The notes under the pieces are model-generated. The model was not told the origin of the DNA. It did not search any database and saw only the letters and a list, made by a program, of their open reading frames with translations. From Oxytricha trifallax (taxonomy: Eukaryota > Ciliophora > Spirotrichea > Sporadotrichida > Oxytrichidae), in assembly GCA_000711775.1 (NCBI GenBank), contig ARYC01019463.1:1-64000 (forward strand): DNA of 64,000 bases, written 5' to 3'. The position numbers and the translations under genes are program-made. Below, piece after piece: positions 1 through 10,944 of the stretch; the stretch's first letter is position 1; the number at the start of each line of letters is the position of its first letter.

Positions 1-128
1 CCATCTGATAAATATCTATATAATAAAACAGAAGCTTTTGGAGGGTAGCCTACTGAAAAAATGCCGACTTTTCTCACTTGGCTCCCCATAGAGTGCTTAG
101 TGTATATTAATTAATTTAATATAAGAAT
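1..128. repeat. Left terminal inverted repeat of TBE-like element
   Basis: Matches the reverse complement of 4091-4221 with a handful of substitutions and about 3 bp of indels. It begins CCATCTGATAAATATC and contains the GC-richer core GGAGGGTAGCCTACTG. Confidence 0.92.
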
Positions 129-299
129 ATAGTTTATATAAAACTTTTAAGTCAATACTTCTTTTTTATTTAATGTTTATTTTATTTTACTTAAATTCAA
201 ACTTAAATATCAATAATAATTTTGTTAAATATAGCCAAAGGATAGTGAAAATTTTGTTTAAAGTTATTTAGTTAATTTAATTATAAAATTAATAAGTGA

Positions 300-1845
300 A
301 CTTTGCAGTGTGCTTCCATCCGAATATCTCATATCTAACTAGCTGTTTTTCAAACTTCATTTCACTTACTACCACCATAATGCTTTTGAGCTTAATAGTC
401 GCTTATAAGTTGTTATTAAGTACACACACGTTTATGATATTACCTTCGGGTATACTTGTGTTATAATATAATAGATTATCGAGCTAGAGCAAGTAATTTT
501 CTACTTTGATTAATTCTTCAAAATATTCTAACCCATAAACCAGAATGAAAAGTATTATTCCAAAGCTATAATAATCCTTAGCTTCATCGTTTCTCTTCAT
601 TTTATGAATATTATGGTGCATAAATGGACCTACTACTTTTTAATCTTTGTTAATGCCGTTCTCATCGATGAAGGTGCTTGTCTCAAAATTAGTTATTATT
701 AGGTCTGAATAATCTTTTGACAATCTAATACACTAGGGGTTAATATTATTGTGAATAATTCCAAGTTTATGCAAATTATTTATTGCATTTAACAATTTTT
801 TAATTATTTCTGATTTTTAATTGGAGGTTAGTATGTTCTTTCTCAAAAGTTGCTCCATTTATACTGGATAGTTTGTGGGTTCAATCATAAAAATGGCTTT
901 TACAAAATTATAGTGTGATTAATTTCTAGACTCCCTCTAAATTTTAAATTTAATTCCTAAATAGTACAGTTAAATTCTTATCGATTTCGGTTTGTTGGCT
1001 AACATTAGAAACCAACATTTTAAAGGGGTAGAATTTTTTAATGCTTGAGTTAGACTCCTTGAAACCAATATTTGCCTATTATCTAATTTTAAGTTTGTTA
1101 TTTCTTTCAGCTCTATTAAGCCAATGAACTATGAGTTTTAAATTTGCTGGATTTATTTTGATATCATAGTCAAAATCGTATTATTCTTATAAATTAATTT
1201 TCTCAATTTATTGTTTTTTCTCTTCCTACCATACACTTTGATTGTCATTTCAATTTTTCTTTCTTTCACCCTGATATTATAACTTTTTACATTTCTCATA
1301 AGAAATATATTCATATTTTTCAAAACCTTTATTCTCCCATTCATCATCATCGTGATCATTTGAAATATAGTGCTAATCTAGTTTGTATTTTGATTGAAAA
1401 GGCTTTTGGCAAAGTTTACATAATATTTCACCATCTTTATTAATTTTTCTCCTATACTTTGCTATTTATTTATGAACCTTTCAAACATGTGTTTTTAAGT
1501 TTGCCTTTTTATCTGTGGCATATTTGCAATTTTCATATTTGCAAACTATTGAAGAATTAATTATTTGATTACCGAAATTAATTCCCTATTGTTTTAACAA
1601 ACTTTCTTCATCAATACTTTATTGTTAAATAACTTCACTCTAAGTGGCTTGAAAGATTTGATTAGATTATCCTAATATAGTTTTTGTCTCTAATTTATCT
1701 AATTTTTATGTTGTTAGATCGGGTTCAAAAGTTGCAAGAACATCATTAATAAGGCAATTTTAAATTTTGTTTTGCCTTTATCTTCCCCTTTTAAGTAATA
1801 CCTATGCTAAAAATCCATTGATTCTCTGGGACTAAAGCTTTCCAT
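300..1845 (-). pseudogene. TBE-type zinc-finger/pseudokinase gene, decayed
   Basis: Read on the minus strand from an ATG at 1845, with TAA/TAG as Gln. Two C2H2 fingers lie near 1550-1390: CKYENCKYATDKKANLKTH and a second starting CKLCQKPFQSKYKLDQH. A protein-kinase-like domain follows: LHKLGIIHNNINPQCI (about 740-690) sits where HRDLKPEN is expected, and DYYSFGIILFILVYGLEY (about 590-535) is the subdomain IX helix. The HRD Asp is replaced (HNN) and DFG is replaced by TNFE, so even an undamaged version would be a predicted pseudokinase. At least one in-frame TGA (after the first finger) and one or more frame shifts are present, and no clear stop is left before the terminal repeat. The role of the TBE kinase gene is not established. 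Confidence 0.7.
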
Positions 1846-2216
1846 TCTCTACTTTTCTTTTAATAAGTTTATACAAACTAAATTTGAATTAAATTAATTA
1901 TAATTAATTATAATGCTCTTACCTATCTAATTAGAACTAATCAGATCAAATATTCATCTCAGTTTATTTTAATTAGATTCCTGCAATTAACATAAAAAGA
2001 TAATCACATAGGTTTAAATTTAGAAATAAAAACTTTAAAAAGTAAATACTTTTTCATACATGAATTTATTAATTTTAAATTCATGTATTTGTTTCTTAAA
2101 TTAGTAATCACTTAAAAACTTATGTCTTGTATACTAATTGTATATATTTAAAAATAGTAACATAGTTTTATATAAAAAGTTAGTTGGTTTTAACATGTAT
2201 TAAATATTATATATTA

Positions 2217-2870
2217 ATGAATTAAAAAAGGAAATTTGGGCAAGATACCATTCAACTAACTCCAGACGAGTTGATTAATAAATTCAAATCAAAGAAGGAC
2301 ATTTATGATTATTTAGTGTTCTAATGTAAGTTTAAGGGTATTAAAAATTATTTAGGTGGCTATTTTCTTCCATCTATTGAAGAGACCAGAATAGATTTCT
2401 TAAGATAAATTATAAATGGGGAGAAAAATGTCTTAAAAGCATCATAAATCAACTAAGTCAACATTCCAAAATATTAAGAGTTATCACTTAAAAATTTACT
2501 TGATTTTATGATGCAAGATCCAGAGTTTAGAATATTTATGCCAGAATATCAAGAAAAAAAGTAAAAATGCAAAATTGAAAGAGACTTCTTTTTTGGATTG
2601 ATGGCTACAGTTAGGCCTGAAAAATTATAAGAAATGATTAAAGATTGCAATTAATAAAGATACGGGTCAATAGAGAATCCTTCAAAAACATAAACAATAG
2701 TAGCTACTAAAGAGTGGGCAAATATATTAAATGAATTTCCTTATAAGTCAAGTAATCTAATATTTTTAATTACAATTTATAGAGAAATCTGGGAGATCTA
2801 TATTTCTCATGCAGGACAGAAAGCTTGTTTAATAGAAGAAAAGCAATAAACAAGCAGATATAACAAATGA
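2217..2870 (+). CDS. TBE '22-kDa' type protein (function unknown)
   Basis: An uninterrupted 217-codon frame from ATG 2217 to TGA 2868-2870 using TAA/TAG as Gln. It starts MNQKRKFGQDTIQLTPDEL and includes GGYFLPSIEETRIDFLRQII and ERDFFFGLMATVRPEKLQ. Both blocks align with the middle ORF of the C4A4-ended TBE at 59.7 kb (there PERSFFFGVLGTLIPEYL). The frame continues after the TGA with a charged tail to 3029 that resembles the tail of the other copy, so the ancestral protein may have been about 270 residues with the TGA at 2868 a later change. No domain of known function is recognised. It lies between the converging kinase and transposase genes. The open frame is seen directly; the family is inferred from position and similarity. 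Confidence 0.75.
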
Positions 2871-3141
2871 ATTTAAAAGAAAATATCTGGGTAAGCAAGT
2901 CAATAATCCATTTCTCCAATAAAACCAAAATCAGAAGTTATGTTTGACGAATAAAAATTAAGTTCTAAAGATGATTAAGAATATTTTGGCACCCAAGGTG
3001 GAGATGCTAAAATGTAATTTAATATTTGATTAATGATTCAAAATTTTATAAAAAATTAATTAATGATTTTTATAAACCTGACTAAGCAATACTAATAATA
3101 TGTTCACTTTATAATTTTTAAATAGACTATCTTAATATTTG

Positions 3142-4081
3142 TCAACTAGACCTAAACTGATTATTTATTATATAATTAGTGACATTCTTCTAGTATTTAT
3201 TTTTTAGTATAGCCCACAAGTTTTCAATTGGGTTTAAAAAAGGCATGTAGGGCACATTATATATATTGGAATTCGAAGTCTGCTAAAATAGTTGTAGAAT
3301 TCTTGGATATGTAATACATCTTAATGTTGCAAGAGAAGACTATTGTTTTTTCAGGCATCTTTCCCTGAACCTTTAAGATAAAGTTTTTAAAGTCTAGCTT
3401 TTTAATAGATCTATCTCTCACTCTCCAAGCAACTAACCCTTAATCTTTAGATATGCCGGCTACTATAGCTATAGTTTTTAACCATTACCTCTTATCTTGC
3501 ATTTTTCTAGTATATACCTCGCCATGATTTAGTTTTGATTAATTTTTATGAAAATATTGCCTCATCAATGAAAATTATTTCATAATCTGATTCTACATAA
3601 TACTGCACTTTTTACATTAATTCTGCAACTTATATAATCTAGTCGTCAGGTCCAAGTGTATCTCTTTTGGCCTCAAATATATATTCTTATACTTAACTTT
3701 ATTCTTTAAGTATATTCTTCGCAATTATGAGGGAGAAATTGATTTGAATGGATAAATTTGCTGAAATAATGCACATCGTTCAATTAGTGAATAAGCTGAC
3801 CATAATTCCAAAGTCTCATTACTGGTAAGAAAGTCTATATCTTCTTATTGTAAGTTCTTTTATGATTTCAAAACATCTCTAAACTCTAAATTTTAATCCT
3901 TATAATATTATTTGATAAGCATCTGTATTTAGTATCTTGATAAATTTAAATTCTACTCTAGAAATTTGAGAGAACGAACAGGTTTCACTTAATCATTGAT
4001 AGAGAAAGTACCAAATCTAAGGAAAAATACATTCTTAGGATTAATGAAACCCTTTAATACAAGCTTATTCAAATATTTCAT
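3142..4081 (-). pseudogene. IS630/Tc1-mariner-type transposase, frame-broken
   Basis: Starts at ATG 4081 on the minus strand (MKYLNKLVLKGFINPKN). The first catalytic Asp is in YEIIFIDEAIFSQKL, followed by the WRGIYQKN block; a middle block reads LVAWRVRDRSIKKLDFKNF; the last acidic residue lies in VPYMPFLNPIENLWAILK, the typical PxLNPIExxW signature of Tc1/IS630 DDE transposases. The second catalytic Asp is not clearly preserved (FSCNIKMYY stands where it is expected). These blocks lie in different frames, implying about three indels. The enzyme would have cut and moved the element; as written it is dead. Confidence 0.8.
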
Positions 4082-4090
4082 TTTATTTTA

Positions 4091-4221
4091 ATTCTTATAT
4101 TAAATTAATTAATATACACTAGGCACTCTATGGGGGGAACCAAGTGAGAAAAGTCGGCATTTTTTTCAGTAGGCTACCCTCCAAAAGCTTCTGATTTATT
4201 ATATAGATATTTATCAGATGG
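4091..4221. repeat. Right terminal inverted repeat of TBE-like element
   Basis: Reverse complement of 1-128 with about 95 percent identity by eye; it ends TTATCAGATGG at 4221. Confidence 0.92.
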
Positions 4222-4369
4222 GATGTAGGCTTGTTAAACAAGTAAAATTTTGAGTCTATAAATAGCTATTGGGATTACTGTCTACTCCAAAATTATCCTA
4301 AATAGTTTAGTTTTTGACTGCGCTGCTTCTCTATAGCAGGTCTCATAACATGGTGTTGGTCTAAGTGCT

Positions 4370-4511
4370 AATTTATTGGGATTAAGAGAATAATAACGCT
4401 AATAAGTACATAAAATTCCAAGGCTTCTGCGAAGATGGAAATCAAAATCATTCCGACGAAGATCTGTTCTTGTGGGGCATTAGCGCTGCCACCGCGATTA
4501 AGAACTTTCAT
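4370..4511 (-). pseudogene. V-ATPase proteolipid subunit c, C-terminal fragment
   Basis: On the minus strand from ATG 4511 the frame reads through QEQIFVGMILISIFAEALEF and then YVLISVIILL. This closely matches the last membrane helix of V-type ATPase c subunits (family pattern FVGMILILIFAEALGLYGLI), including the Glu that carries the proton. The Gly-Leu-Tyr-Gly part is altered to Glu-Phe-Tyr-Val and there is no stop in the expected place, as in a decaying copy or a lone macronuclear-destined segment. Upstream of 4511 the other three helices are not found. Seen directly: the roughly 40-residue match. Inferred: remnant rather than functional gene. Confidence 0.68.
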
Positions 4512-5224
4512 TATTTGAGTTTAAGAATTTATTTATATTCCCATTCGAGCAAGCTTTAAATTTTTATTTTAAGTCTGATTGAATCCATTACGAGGGTTGC
4601 GTTCTTCATCTTATTAGTGGGAGATTCATTTAATTTGGATGATGGTTACTGTTTTAGCTGTTAAATTAATCTGTTAGTTTCATTTTGTTAAGAAAAGTAT
4701 ACATCCTTGAAAATCTTCAACTTCTAGCTTAATAGATTGTCGTCTCTAATTCCAGTAGTTGATTTTTATTGCAAAGTTGTCTTCCACAATCACAATTCCC
4801 GTTTTGCTTTCTTAATTTTAAGATTTTCAAATCCCAATTGTTTTTTTATTCTCATAGAATGAATTCTAGATTATTCAAATTTATGTGGTGATCCTTGTTT
4901 AGATATATACCATTAGTTAAGAAGCCTAGGAGCCTAAACACTTTCACAGATTTTAATTAATTTCTCTCTAATATGCTGATATTCTTAGAAAATCACTACG
5001 TAAACTGATCTCTGACTAATCTTGCGACTTTTCCACTTTTGTTGATTTCAGTAAATTGGCAAAAGGCTCACCACCCCAAGAAGCTATGAAGTATAGTGTT
5101 TATTCTGCTGACTGGCACTAAATGCTGTTTATACATTTTAATTTAAAAACTATAGACTCAAATTATATTATTATAAATTGTAGTATAGTGATTAAGCTTG
5201 ATTATGATTGAATATTTATTTCTA
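4512..5224. other. Coding-like fragments, unrecognised
   Basis: GC is a little above the surrounding DNA and the minus strand has short open stretches without TGA, including a cysteine-rich piece NGNCDCGRQLCNKNQ near 4790 and a Gln-rich piece around 4620-4740. No domain is recognised and no continuous gene could be built. Possible remnants next to the V-ATPase c fragment. Confidence 0.3.
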
Positions 5225-6455
5225 AAACTTGAAAAATTCGACGATTTTTACTGAATGGTCACGTTGTCACTGCCTTAATGATCATTGTGACCATGACCGT
5301 GACCATCGTGACCATGACCACGGTGACCACGTGACCATCATTTGAAAATGCATGATTTAACTGTTAAATCGTCGAATGACTTCAAAATAGAGAATTGATA
5401 ACGACAACCCTTTATTTAACCATATGCATGGTCACGTGGTTGTTGCCTACGTGGTTTTCGGTACATTACTATGGTGGTCATGACCGTGACCATGACCAAA
5501 ACCACGTTGACCAAATAATCATCATTTGAAAATCCTTGATTTCACTGTAAATCGTCGATTGACTTTAAAATAGAGAAGTGACAGCGACCACCCCTTTTTT
5601 CACCATATGTATGGTCACGTGGTCATTGCCTTCGTGGTGTTCGAGATCATGATAATGACTATGGTTACCATGACTATTACCGTTATCATAACCATGACAA
5701 AGACCACGTTGAGAAAATAACCATCATTTGAAAATGCATGATTTAACTGTTGATTCGTCGATTTACTTCAAAATAGAGTAGTGACAACTACAACCCCTTA
5801 TTTCACCATATGTCTGGTCACGTGGTCATTTTTTCTGTGGTGTTCGGTACATTACTATGGTAGTCATGACCGTGACCATGACAAAGACTACGTTGAGAAA
5901 ATAACCATCATTTTAAAATGCATGATTTCACTGTTAATTCGTCGAATGACTTCAAAATAGAGAAGTGACCACGACCACAACTTATTTTACCAGATCCATG
6001 GTTACGTTGTCACTGCCTTCATGATCATTGTGACCATGACTATGGTGAAATAGTAATCATCATTTTAAAATGCATGATTTCAATGTTAATTAAACGAATG
6101 ATTGCAAAATAGAGCAGTCTCCACGAAAAACCTCTCATTTCACCAGATGCATGGTCACGATGTCACTATCTCCATTGTCATTGTGATCATGACCACGGTG
6201 ACATAGTAACCATCATTTGATAATGCATGATTTCATTGTAAATTTGTTGAATGACTTCAAATAGAGCAGTCACCACGACCACAACTCATTTCAAAAGATC
6301 AATGGTCACGTTGTCATTGACTCTTTGGTCCTCGTGCCAATGACCGTGACCATATTTACAATGAAAATCATTTGAAAATGCTTTATTTCAATGTTAATTC
6401 AACGAATGATTTCAAAATTGAGCAGTCACCACGAAAAACCTCTCATTTCACCAGA
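5225..6455. repeat. Tandem array of about 150-205 bp units rich in TGACCA hexamers
   Basis: The phrase CATCATTTGAAAATGCATGA and close variants recur near 5337, 5518, 5724, 5906, 6058, 6210 and 6365, giving units of about 182, 206, 182, 152, 152 and 155 bp. Between these anchors lie runs of TGACCA/TGACCG hexamers and GGTCACGTGGTCA palindromes; unit length changes mainly with the number of hexamers. The array abuts the truncated TBE at about 6456. No coding function is evident. Confidence 0.88.
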
Positions 6456-6899
6456 TATTTACAAGATTTTGAGAACTGGTTTCAAACTTTAGAGATTGAT
6501 ATCAATTGCTACTGTTATAGTTCCATATTTTTAAATTTAAATTGATACGCATCTCCTAAAATGCTAGTACTTAATTAGGAGCACCCTAATTTTAATCATA
6601 AAATTACAAAATACATCCTAAACCAGTTCGTACTTAATTAGCTGCACCTCTTAATTGGTACGTGCCATAATCAACTTATTAATGATAGTAAAAATTGTGA
6701 CTTTTTCAACCATATTTAGAGCTGGATCGACTACTGTTGCTCATTTTTCTTCTCTAACACTCTATAAACTTCCCTTGAAAAACTAAGGGGTTGCAGAACT
6801 CTCGTATGAACTCTCAGATATAGAGGCAGTTTTATAATTTTAAATTCAAATTTAAATATGAGCGCTAAGATTTTGAGAAAAACAACAGCACTACCATCA

Positions 6900-8191
6900 A
6901 ACCAAATGAGACTTACCTTTGGCAACAATAAAAAGTGTGACAGCTGTGAGTTAAATTTTCATAAAGAACTACCAGAGCTATCACTTGAGGTCTCTGTTAT
7001 TAGGAGACAGAGAAGAGGAGAAGGTAAGAAATGAAGTTTCAATGCAAGAAGAGGAATTTGAAATATATTTTATGAGAAGTGTGAAAGAGACTTCACTCAT
7101 AAATCTAGCTGGTACAGGCATATGAAGGTCCATAAGGAAACTAAGCCTACTGTATACTTGAAGCATGACAAAATTGATGGAAAGTACGATTGCTTTGAGT
7201 GCCACAAGCAGCACTCTCATACAAGAGACTTAAAAAACATCTATTAAAAGCTCATAAGAAATAGAAGTTGAAGATTAAGACACTCAACTAAAGCTGCTCA
7301 ACAAAAGAAAAGCAAGGGAGCCTCTTTTAGTTGCTGAGCTTTATAAGCAAGCGAAACAGATTACGTGATGATTGCTTAGCATCATAGGTCACTAAAATCA
7401 TGATTGAAATACAATGCAAGAAAATTCCAGTACTTGCATAGATTGATTTAGATACTTCCCTTTAAAGCTACATAATCCTAGAGGACTACTATGACAAGAA
7501 AGTTATTAATGATCATCAATATGCTTACAAAGTGTACCCTTTCAATTATCTGTTTAGTGATGATAAGTATTAAATGGAGTTTACTAATAAGTATTAAGTA
7601 CTCACTCAGGCTAAGTTAAAAGAGTGCAAATACTTAATAAAGCTATTTGAAATGACTCTCAGAGATTTCATAACTGATTAAAGAAATCATAAATATATTG
7701 CATTAATAGCAACCTAAACTTTACATGATATCAAGGAGCTTCACAAGTTAGGCTTTGTTCACAGGGATCTAAACCCTGATAATATAATGTCGAATTTTTC
7801 ACCTGAAAGAGTAGCAATTATCGATTTCAACAGAGCCTTAAGAGTGGAAGTATCTAGACTTGGAATTGTTATGGGAACTCACGGCTATTATCCAGAAAGA
7901 GAAGACTGGAGAGATGGAGACTATTTATGGGATGTGTGAGCTATGGCAGCAATAATAATAGAGTTAGATATGCCTCGCAACGAATACTACTCTACAAGGT
8001 GCGAGAAGGATGCTAAAAAAAGAATAAGCAATTTATTTACAAACAAGAGTATCTCAATCAATGAAACAAAAGGCAGAGTCAATAATAATAAAACTAAACT
8101 CAAGATCAGACATATCAATAGAGCAGATAGAGTTGTAGTTAAGCAAGATAAACTTTAGACCTCTCCCACATTATCCAAAAGTGCATTTTGA
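6900..8191 (+). pseudogene. TBE zinc-finger/protein-kinase gene, broken
   Basis: Fingers: KKCDSCELNFHKEL near 6930, YEKCERDFTHKSSWYRH near 7075 and YDCFECHKQHSHTRDLK near 7190. The kinase domain opens near 7400 and runs as one frame with TAA/TAG as Gln: QYAYKVYPFNYLFSDDKYQ holds the beta-3 Lys, LHKLGFVHRDLNPDNIM the catalytic loop, VAIIDFNRALRVE the metal-binding motif as DFN instead of DFG, and GTHGYYPEREDWRDGDY the APE-like segment. A TGA at 7937-7939 replaces the Trp found in the other copy (WDIWALA), after which the frame runs on to TGA 8189-8191. The finger part is split over frames. Probably a Ser/Thr-type kinase fold carried by the transposon; its substrate is unknown. Confidence 0.78.
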
Positions 8192-8297
8192 TTGATTAAA
8201 TTAAATAAATTTAGTATAAATTTCACATAAAAACATATTAATAATTCCAACTCCTAACAAATTCCCTATAAATCAAAGCACTTATAAACCTCATTAA

Positions 8298-8314
8298 GGG
8301 GTTTTGGGATTTTG
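8298..8314 (-). repeat. TBE terminal repeat (C4A4 type)
   Basis: Reverse complement reads CAAAATCCCAAAACCCC, one change from the TBE consensus terminus. Confidence 0.8.
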
Positions 8315-8559
8315 ACACTTGCAAAAATTTAGTGGATGTGCTTAATTCATTTTAATTTCATGGGAAGAAATATTTGAAATTGGCTATCAAAATCCAAAAT
8401 TAGCTATCAGAATTCAAAATGAGCTATCAGAATAATCTGATAGGACAAAATGAATATTGATAACCTTAAATCGATTATGGTAGCCATAAAATACATTTAA
8501 GTTATAATTAAGTCTCTAGATTTGGACAATTTGTCATAAAAATGCTGTGTCTGTTCGTT
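8315..8559. other. Short spacer with AGCTATCAGAAT-type micro-repeats
   Basis: Three imperfect copies of AGCTATCAGAATTCAAAAT occur near 8380-8440. Otherwise AT-rich DNA without a recognisable gene. Confidence 0.4.
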
Positions 8560-9138
8560 CGTTCGTGATTTGGATTTTTAACATTTTATTAAGAAACGCG
8601 GATTCATATTCTTAACTGATACAATCACTAAACCATAACTTAAAGTGGTGGATTTTTATGGGGCATATTTTTCACTACAGAGAACTGGTCTGGAATTTAT
8701 CCCCTATAACAGTCTTTCTACTGAGCTTTTATACAATCTAGAAATATAATATTTGCAGGTTGAAGGTTACTTACTAATGTGGACAGTTGCACAAAAATTT
8801 GTAGATGTTATAGCTATTATGCTTCTCAAAATATAGGAAAGTCAAATATTGTCTCACCTGATATATACTTAAATTGTTAATAGTATTTGCTCGATCAAAA
8901 ATGGTTAGCACATTAAATTAAATAACGGCCTGGATTCACTTAAGACACAGCAAAGAAATTCGTCATTTGGGACTGAAAGGAAATGCTTCATCGAACATGA
9001 AAGCTATCACAGCTGATGAATTATTGAATCAATTCCAGGATAAAACTCCTAGAAATCAGTAGCAATTATAGATATTTTTGAGAAACCTTGCACAGGTGCT
9101 TGATGAATCGAACCTTTTGCAAGCAAAAACAATTTGAG
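8560..9138 (+). pseudogene. MT-A70 (METTL3/MTA-like) adenine methyltransferase fragment
   Basis: Blocks match the MT-A70 gene at 25.2-26.8 kb: LKVVDFYGAYFSLQRTG (versus FGVVEIDYPWAID), QVEGYLLMWTVAQKFVDVI (versus NGYLFMWTVGQKFTDAV), then WIHLRHSKEIRHLGLKGN (versus GYHLRHNKEICLVGLKGK) and ITADELLNQFQDKTPRNQ. The catalytic DPPW motif is gone (DFYG). The C-terminal piece KNNLR is visible only in the -1 frame just before 9138. The two main blocks are separated by a short unmatched stretch at 8860-8915, where the other copies have their intron. The N-terminal half is not found. It directly follows the TBE terminus at 8314. Confidence 0.75.
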
Positions 9139-10719
9139 GGAGGTTTAGGTCTCTATGAGACATGAGCCATGAAATAATTAAAATTCCTTTTAATTTAAAA
9201 ATAAAATTCGATTTATTTTTAAAAATTATGCCTTGCTATTTTTTTCCTCTCTTCTTAGTAAGTTAAAGATTTTATCTCTTTTTTTATTAATGTAACTCAA
9301 ATTTAAACAAAATCAAAATTATAATTGGAACTTAGCGAAGTATCTGTCACATAAAAGTAAGATTATTAATTAATTTATCTTACAAAATTATCGTCTTAAA
9401 AATCTTTTCTGCTATTTAGCATATATAATTTAGAATATCACATATTCTTGTATAATCCAATTTTAAAAAATTCATTTCATTTAAGATTTTTTGGGGTTGA
9501 GATATTTTTTAGCAAAATCTTGAATAACTTTCTCAGTAATCGTAATCCAAAAATCTTTGATATTTGTTTGGTATATTCACAATTACCTCTTGTAGAAATA
9601 AATAAATAAGAATTTTTCTTAATAATCTTAAGACTATTATTAATTATAATAACATTTTAATTTTTTTTTCTCAATCTGCCAATTTTTTGACTATAGTTTT
9701 TTTAAGCATGATATTTTCTGTGATTAGATTTCATTTGAAACTTTCTTTTCTTTTAACAGTATTATTATTATTAAAGATATTAATTTTATTTCTGATATTT
9801 AATTATTTTTTATAGACAGCACTTTTATGTTTACATCTCAATATATATATCATTGAAACTCCATTATTTTTAGCATACAGTATATAATTGATTCCTAAAC
9901 CTCTCTTATTAAGTATAATATTTCAGTTGTTTCTTCATTTTAATTTATTTCTGATTTCTGTATATCAATGAGATCTCGGTCATCATCAATTACGCATTTA
10001 AATACCTTATTATGTAACTAATATTTCAGTCTAGGTGATATCTGACGCGTGAAAAAAGTTGAGAATAAATCTTTTCCATTTAAACCGTATAAAGAAGCAC
10101 ATCACTTTTATCTTTAGTACAAAAGTTTATAATGAATCAAACAAGTGACAAATTAAGAATTGAACTTAAACTGCATTTTTAAGTATTAAATATAAAATAT
10201 TATATAAATGTCATTATTAATATTTAGAAATTATTTAAATACGAAGTTCATAATTAAATAATTTAATTAAATTGTATTAATTTTAATGAATTTTAACAAA
10301 CTATAGTTAAGTTTTATGTAAGTTTTTAATTTTAATATTAAAATAATTAACAAAATATTTTCTCTAGCATTATAAATTAAATGATAGTTATTATATCTAT
10401 TATGTGCATCTACATTTTTGAAATTATTTTCCCTCTAAATTTCCAACATAACATTTGATTTTGTTTATTGTCCAAGCAATAATGTATAATTAATTTGCTT
10501 AGCGTTTGTTAAAATCTTTATCCTTTATTTTAATTTCATCTTCTTCAAATTTTGGTTCATCAAGCTCCCTTAAAATTAGTGATCCGTATTTTCTTATGCA
10601 TATAAACTTTGTGTTGATCAATAAAATAGTTCTTTTAAAAAAATTCTCATTTAATTAATCACATCTTTGTAGTTTTGAGATATTCACAAATTATTAGAAT
10701 ATTTTTTATGACTTGTTCA

Positions 10720-10723
<4 letters not shown>
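9139..10723. other. AT-rich DNA, no gene seen
   Basis: All frames are interrupted by TGA or low-complexity. No repeat with obvious structure. Confidence 0.5.

Positions 10724-10777
<54 letters not shown>
10724..10777. repeat. TAA/ATT microsatellite (retroposon tail)
   Basis: About 17 copies of the TAA triplet. It lies at the 3' side of the minus-strand retroposon whose conserved hairpin is at about 10778-10805. Confidence 0.9.
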
Positions 10778-10944
10778 TGATCACACTGAGGTCTCTAGGG
10801 ACCCCCGATCAAAATTGCTTTTAGTGCAAATAAGGGACTAGCCCTTTAGTTAGTTGGAGATTCTCTCCTGTATGCTGAGTCTTCATCTTCTTCTGTTGTT
10901 TCTTCTTTTTCCCCTCTTCCTTTTCCTTTTTCTTTGTTTTTTCT

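Larger units (their letters stand above)
1..4221. mobile_element. TBE-like DNA transposon (Tc1/mariner type) with long non-telomeric inverted ends
   Basis: The stretch is bounded by inverted repeats of about 128 bp and carries the three-gene set of hypotrich TBE transposons: a C2H2 zinc-finger/kinase-like gene (minus strand, left), a 22-kDa-type gene (plus strand, middle) and an IS630/Tc1-type transposase (minus strand, right). The ends start CCATCTGATAAATATC rather than with C4A4 repeats, so this is a TBE relative rather than a classical TBE. The left end coincides with the window edge, so a target duplication cannot be checked. The transposase is frame-broken, the 22-kDa gene has a long open frame and the kinase gene is damaged. 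The gene set is seen directly; membership of the TBE clade is inferred from the protein matches to the C4A4-ended copy at 57-62 kb. Confidence 0.82.
6457..8314 (+). mobile_element. 5'-truncated TBE transposon with one C4A4-type end
   Basis: The right end, 8298-8314, reads GGGGTTTTGGGATTTTG, the reverse complement of a TBE terminus with one change. The interior holds only the zinc-finger/kinase gene, which in the full copy at 57-62 kb also lies nearest one terminus. The 22-kDa and transposase genes are missing: the element stops near 6457 against the tandem array. An intergenic motif TTAATTAGGAGCA near 6571 also occurs near 59.3-59.5 kb in the full copy, supporting the assignment and the approximate left limit. 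Confidence 0.72.

Noticed and set aside
8997-9138. Start of a TBE 22-kDa gene (ITADELLNQF resembles LTPDELINKF)
   Set aside because: The upstream in-frame block LRHSKEIRHLGLKG shows it belongs to the MT-A70 fragment.
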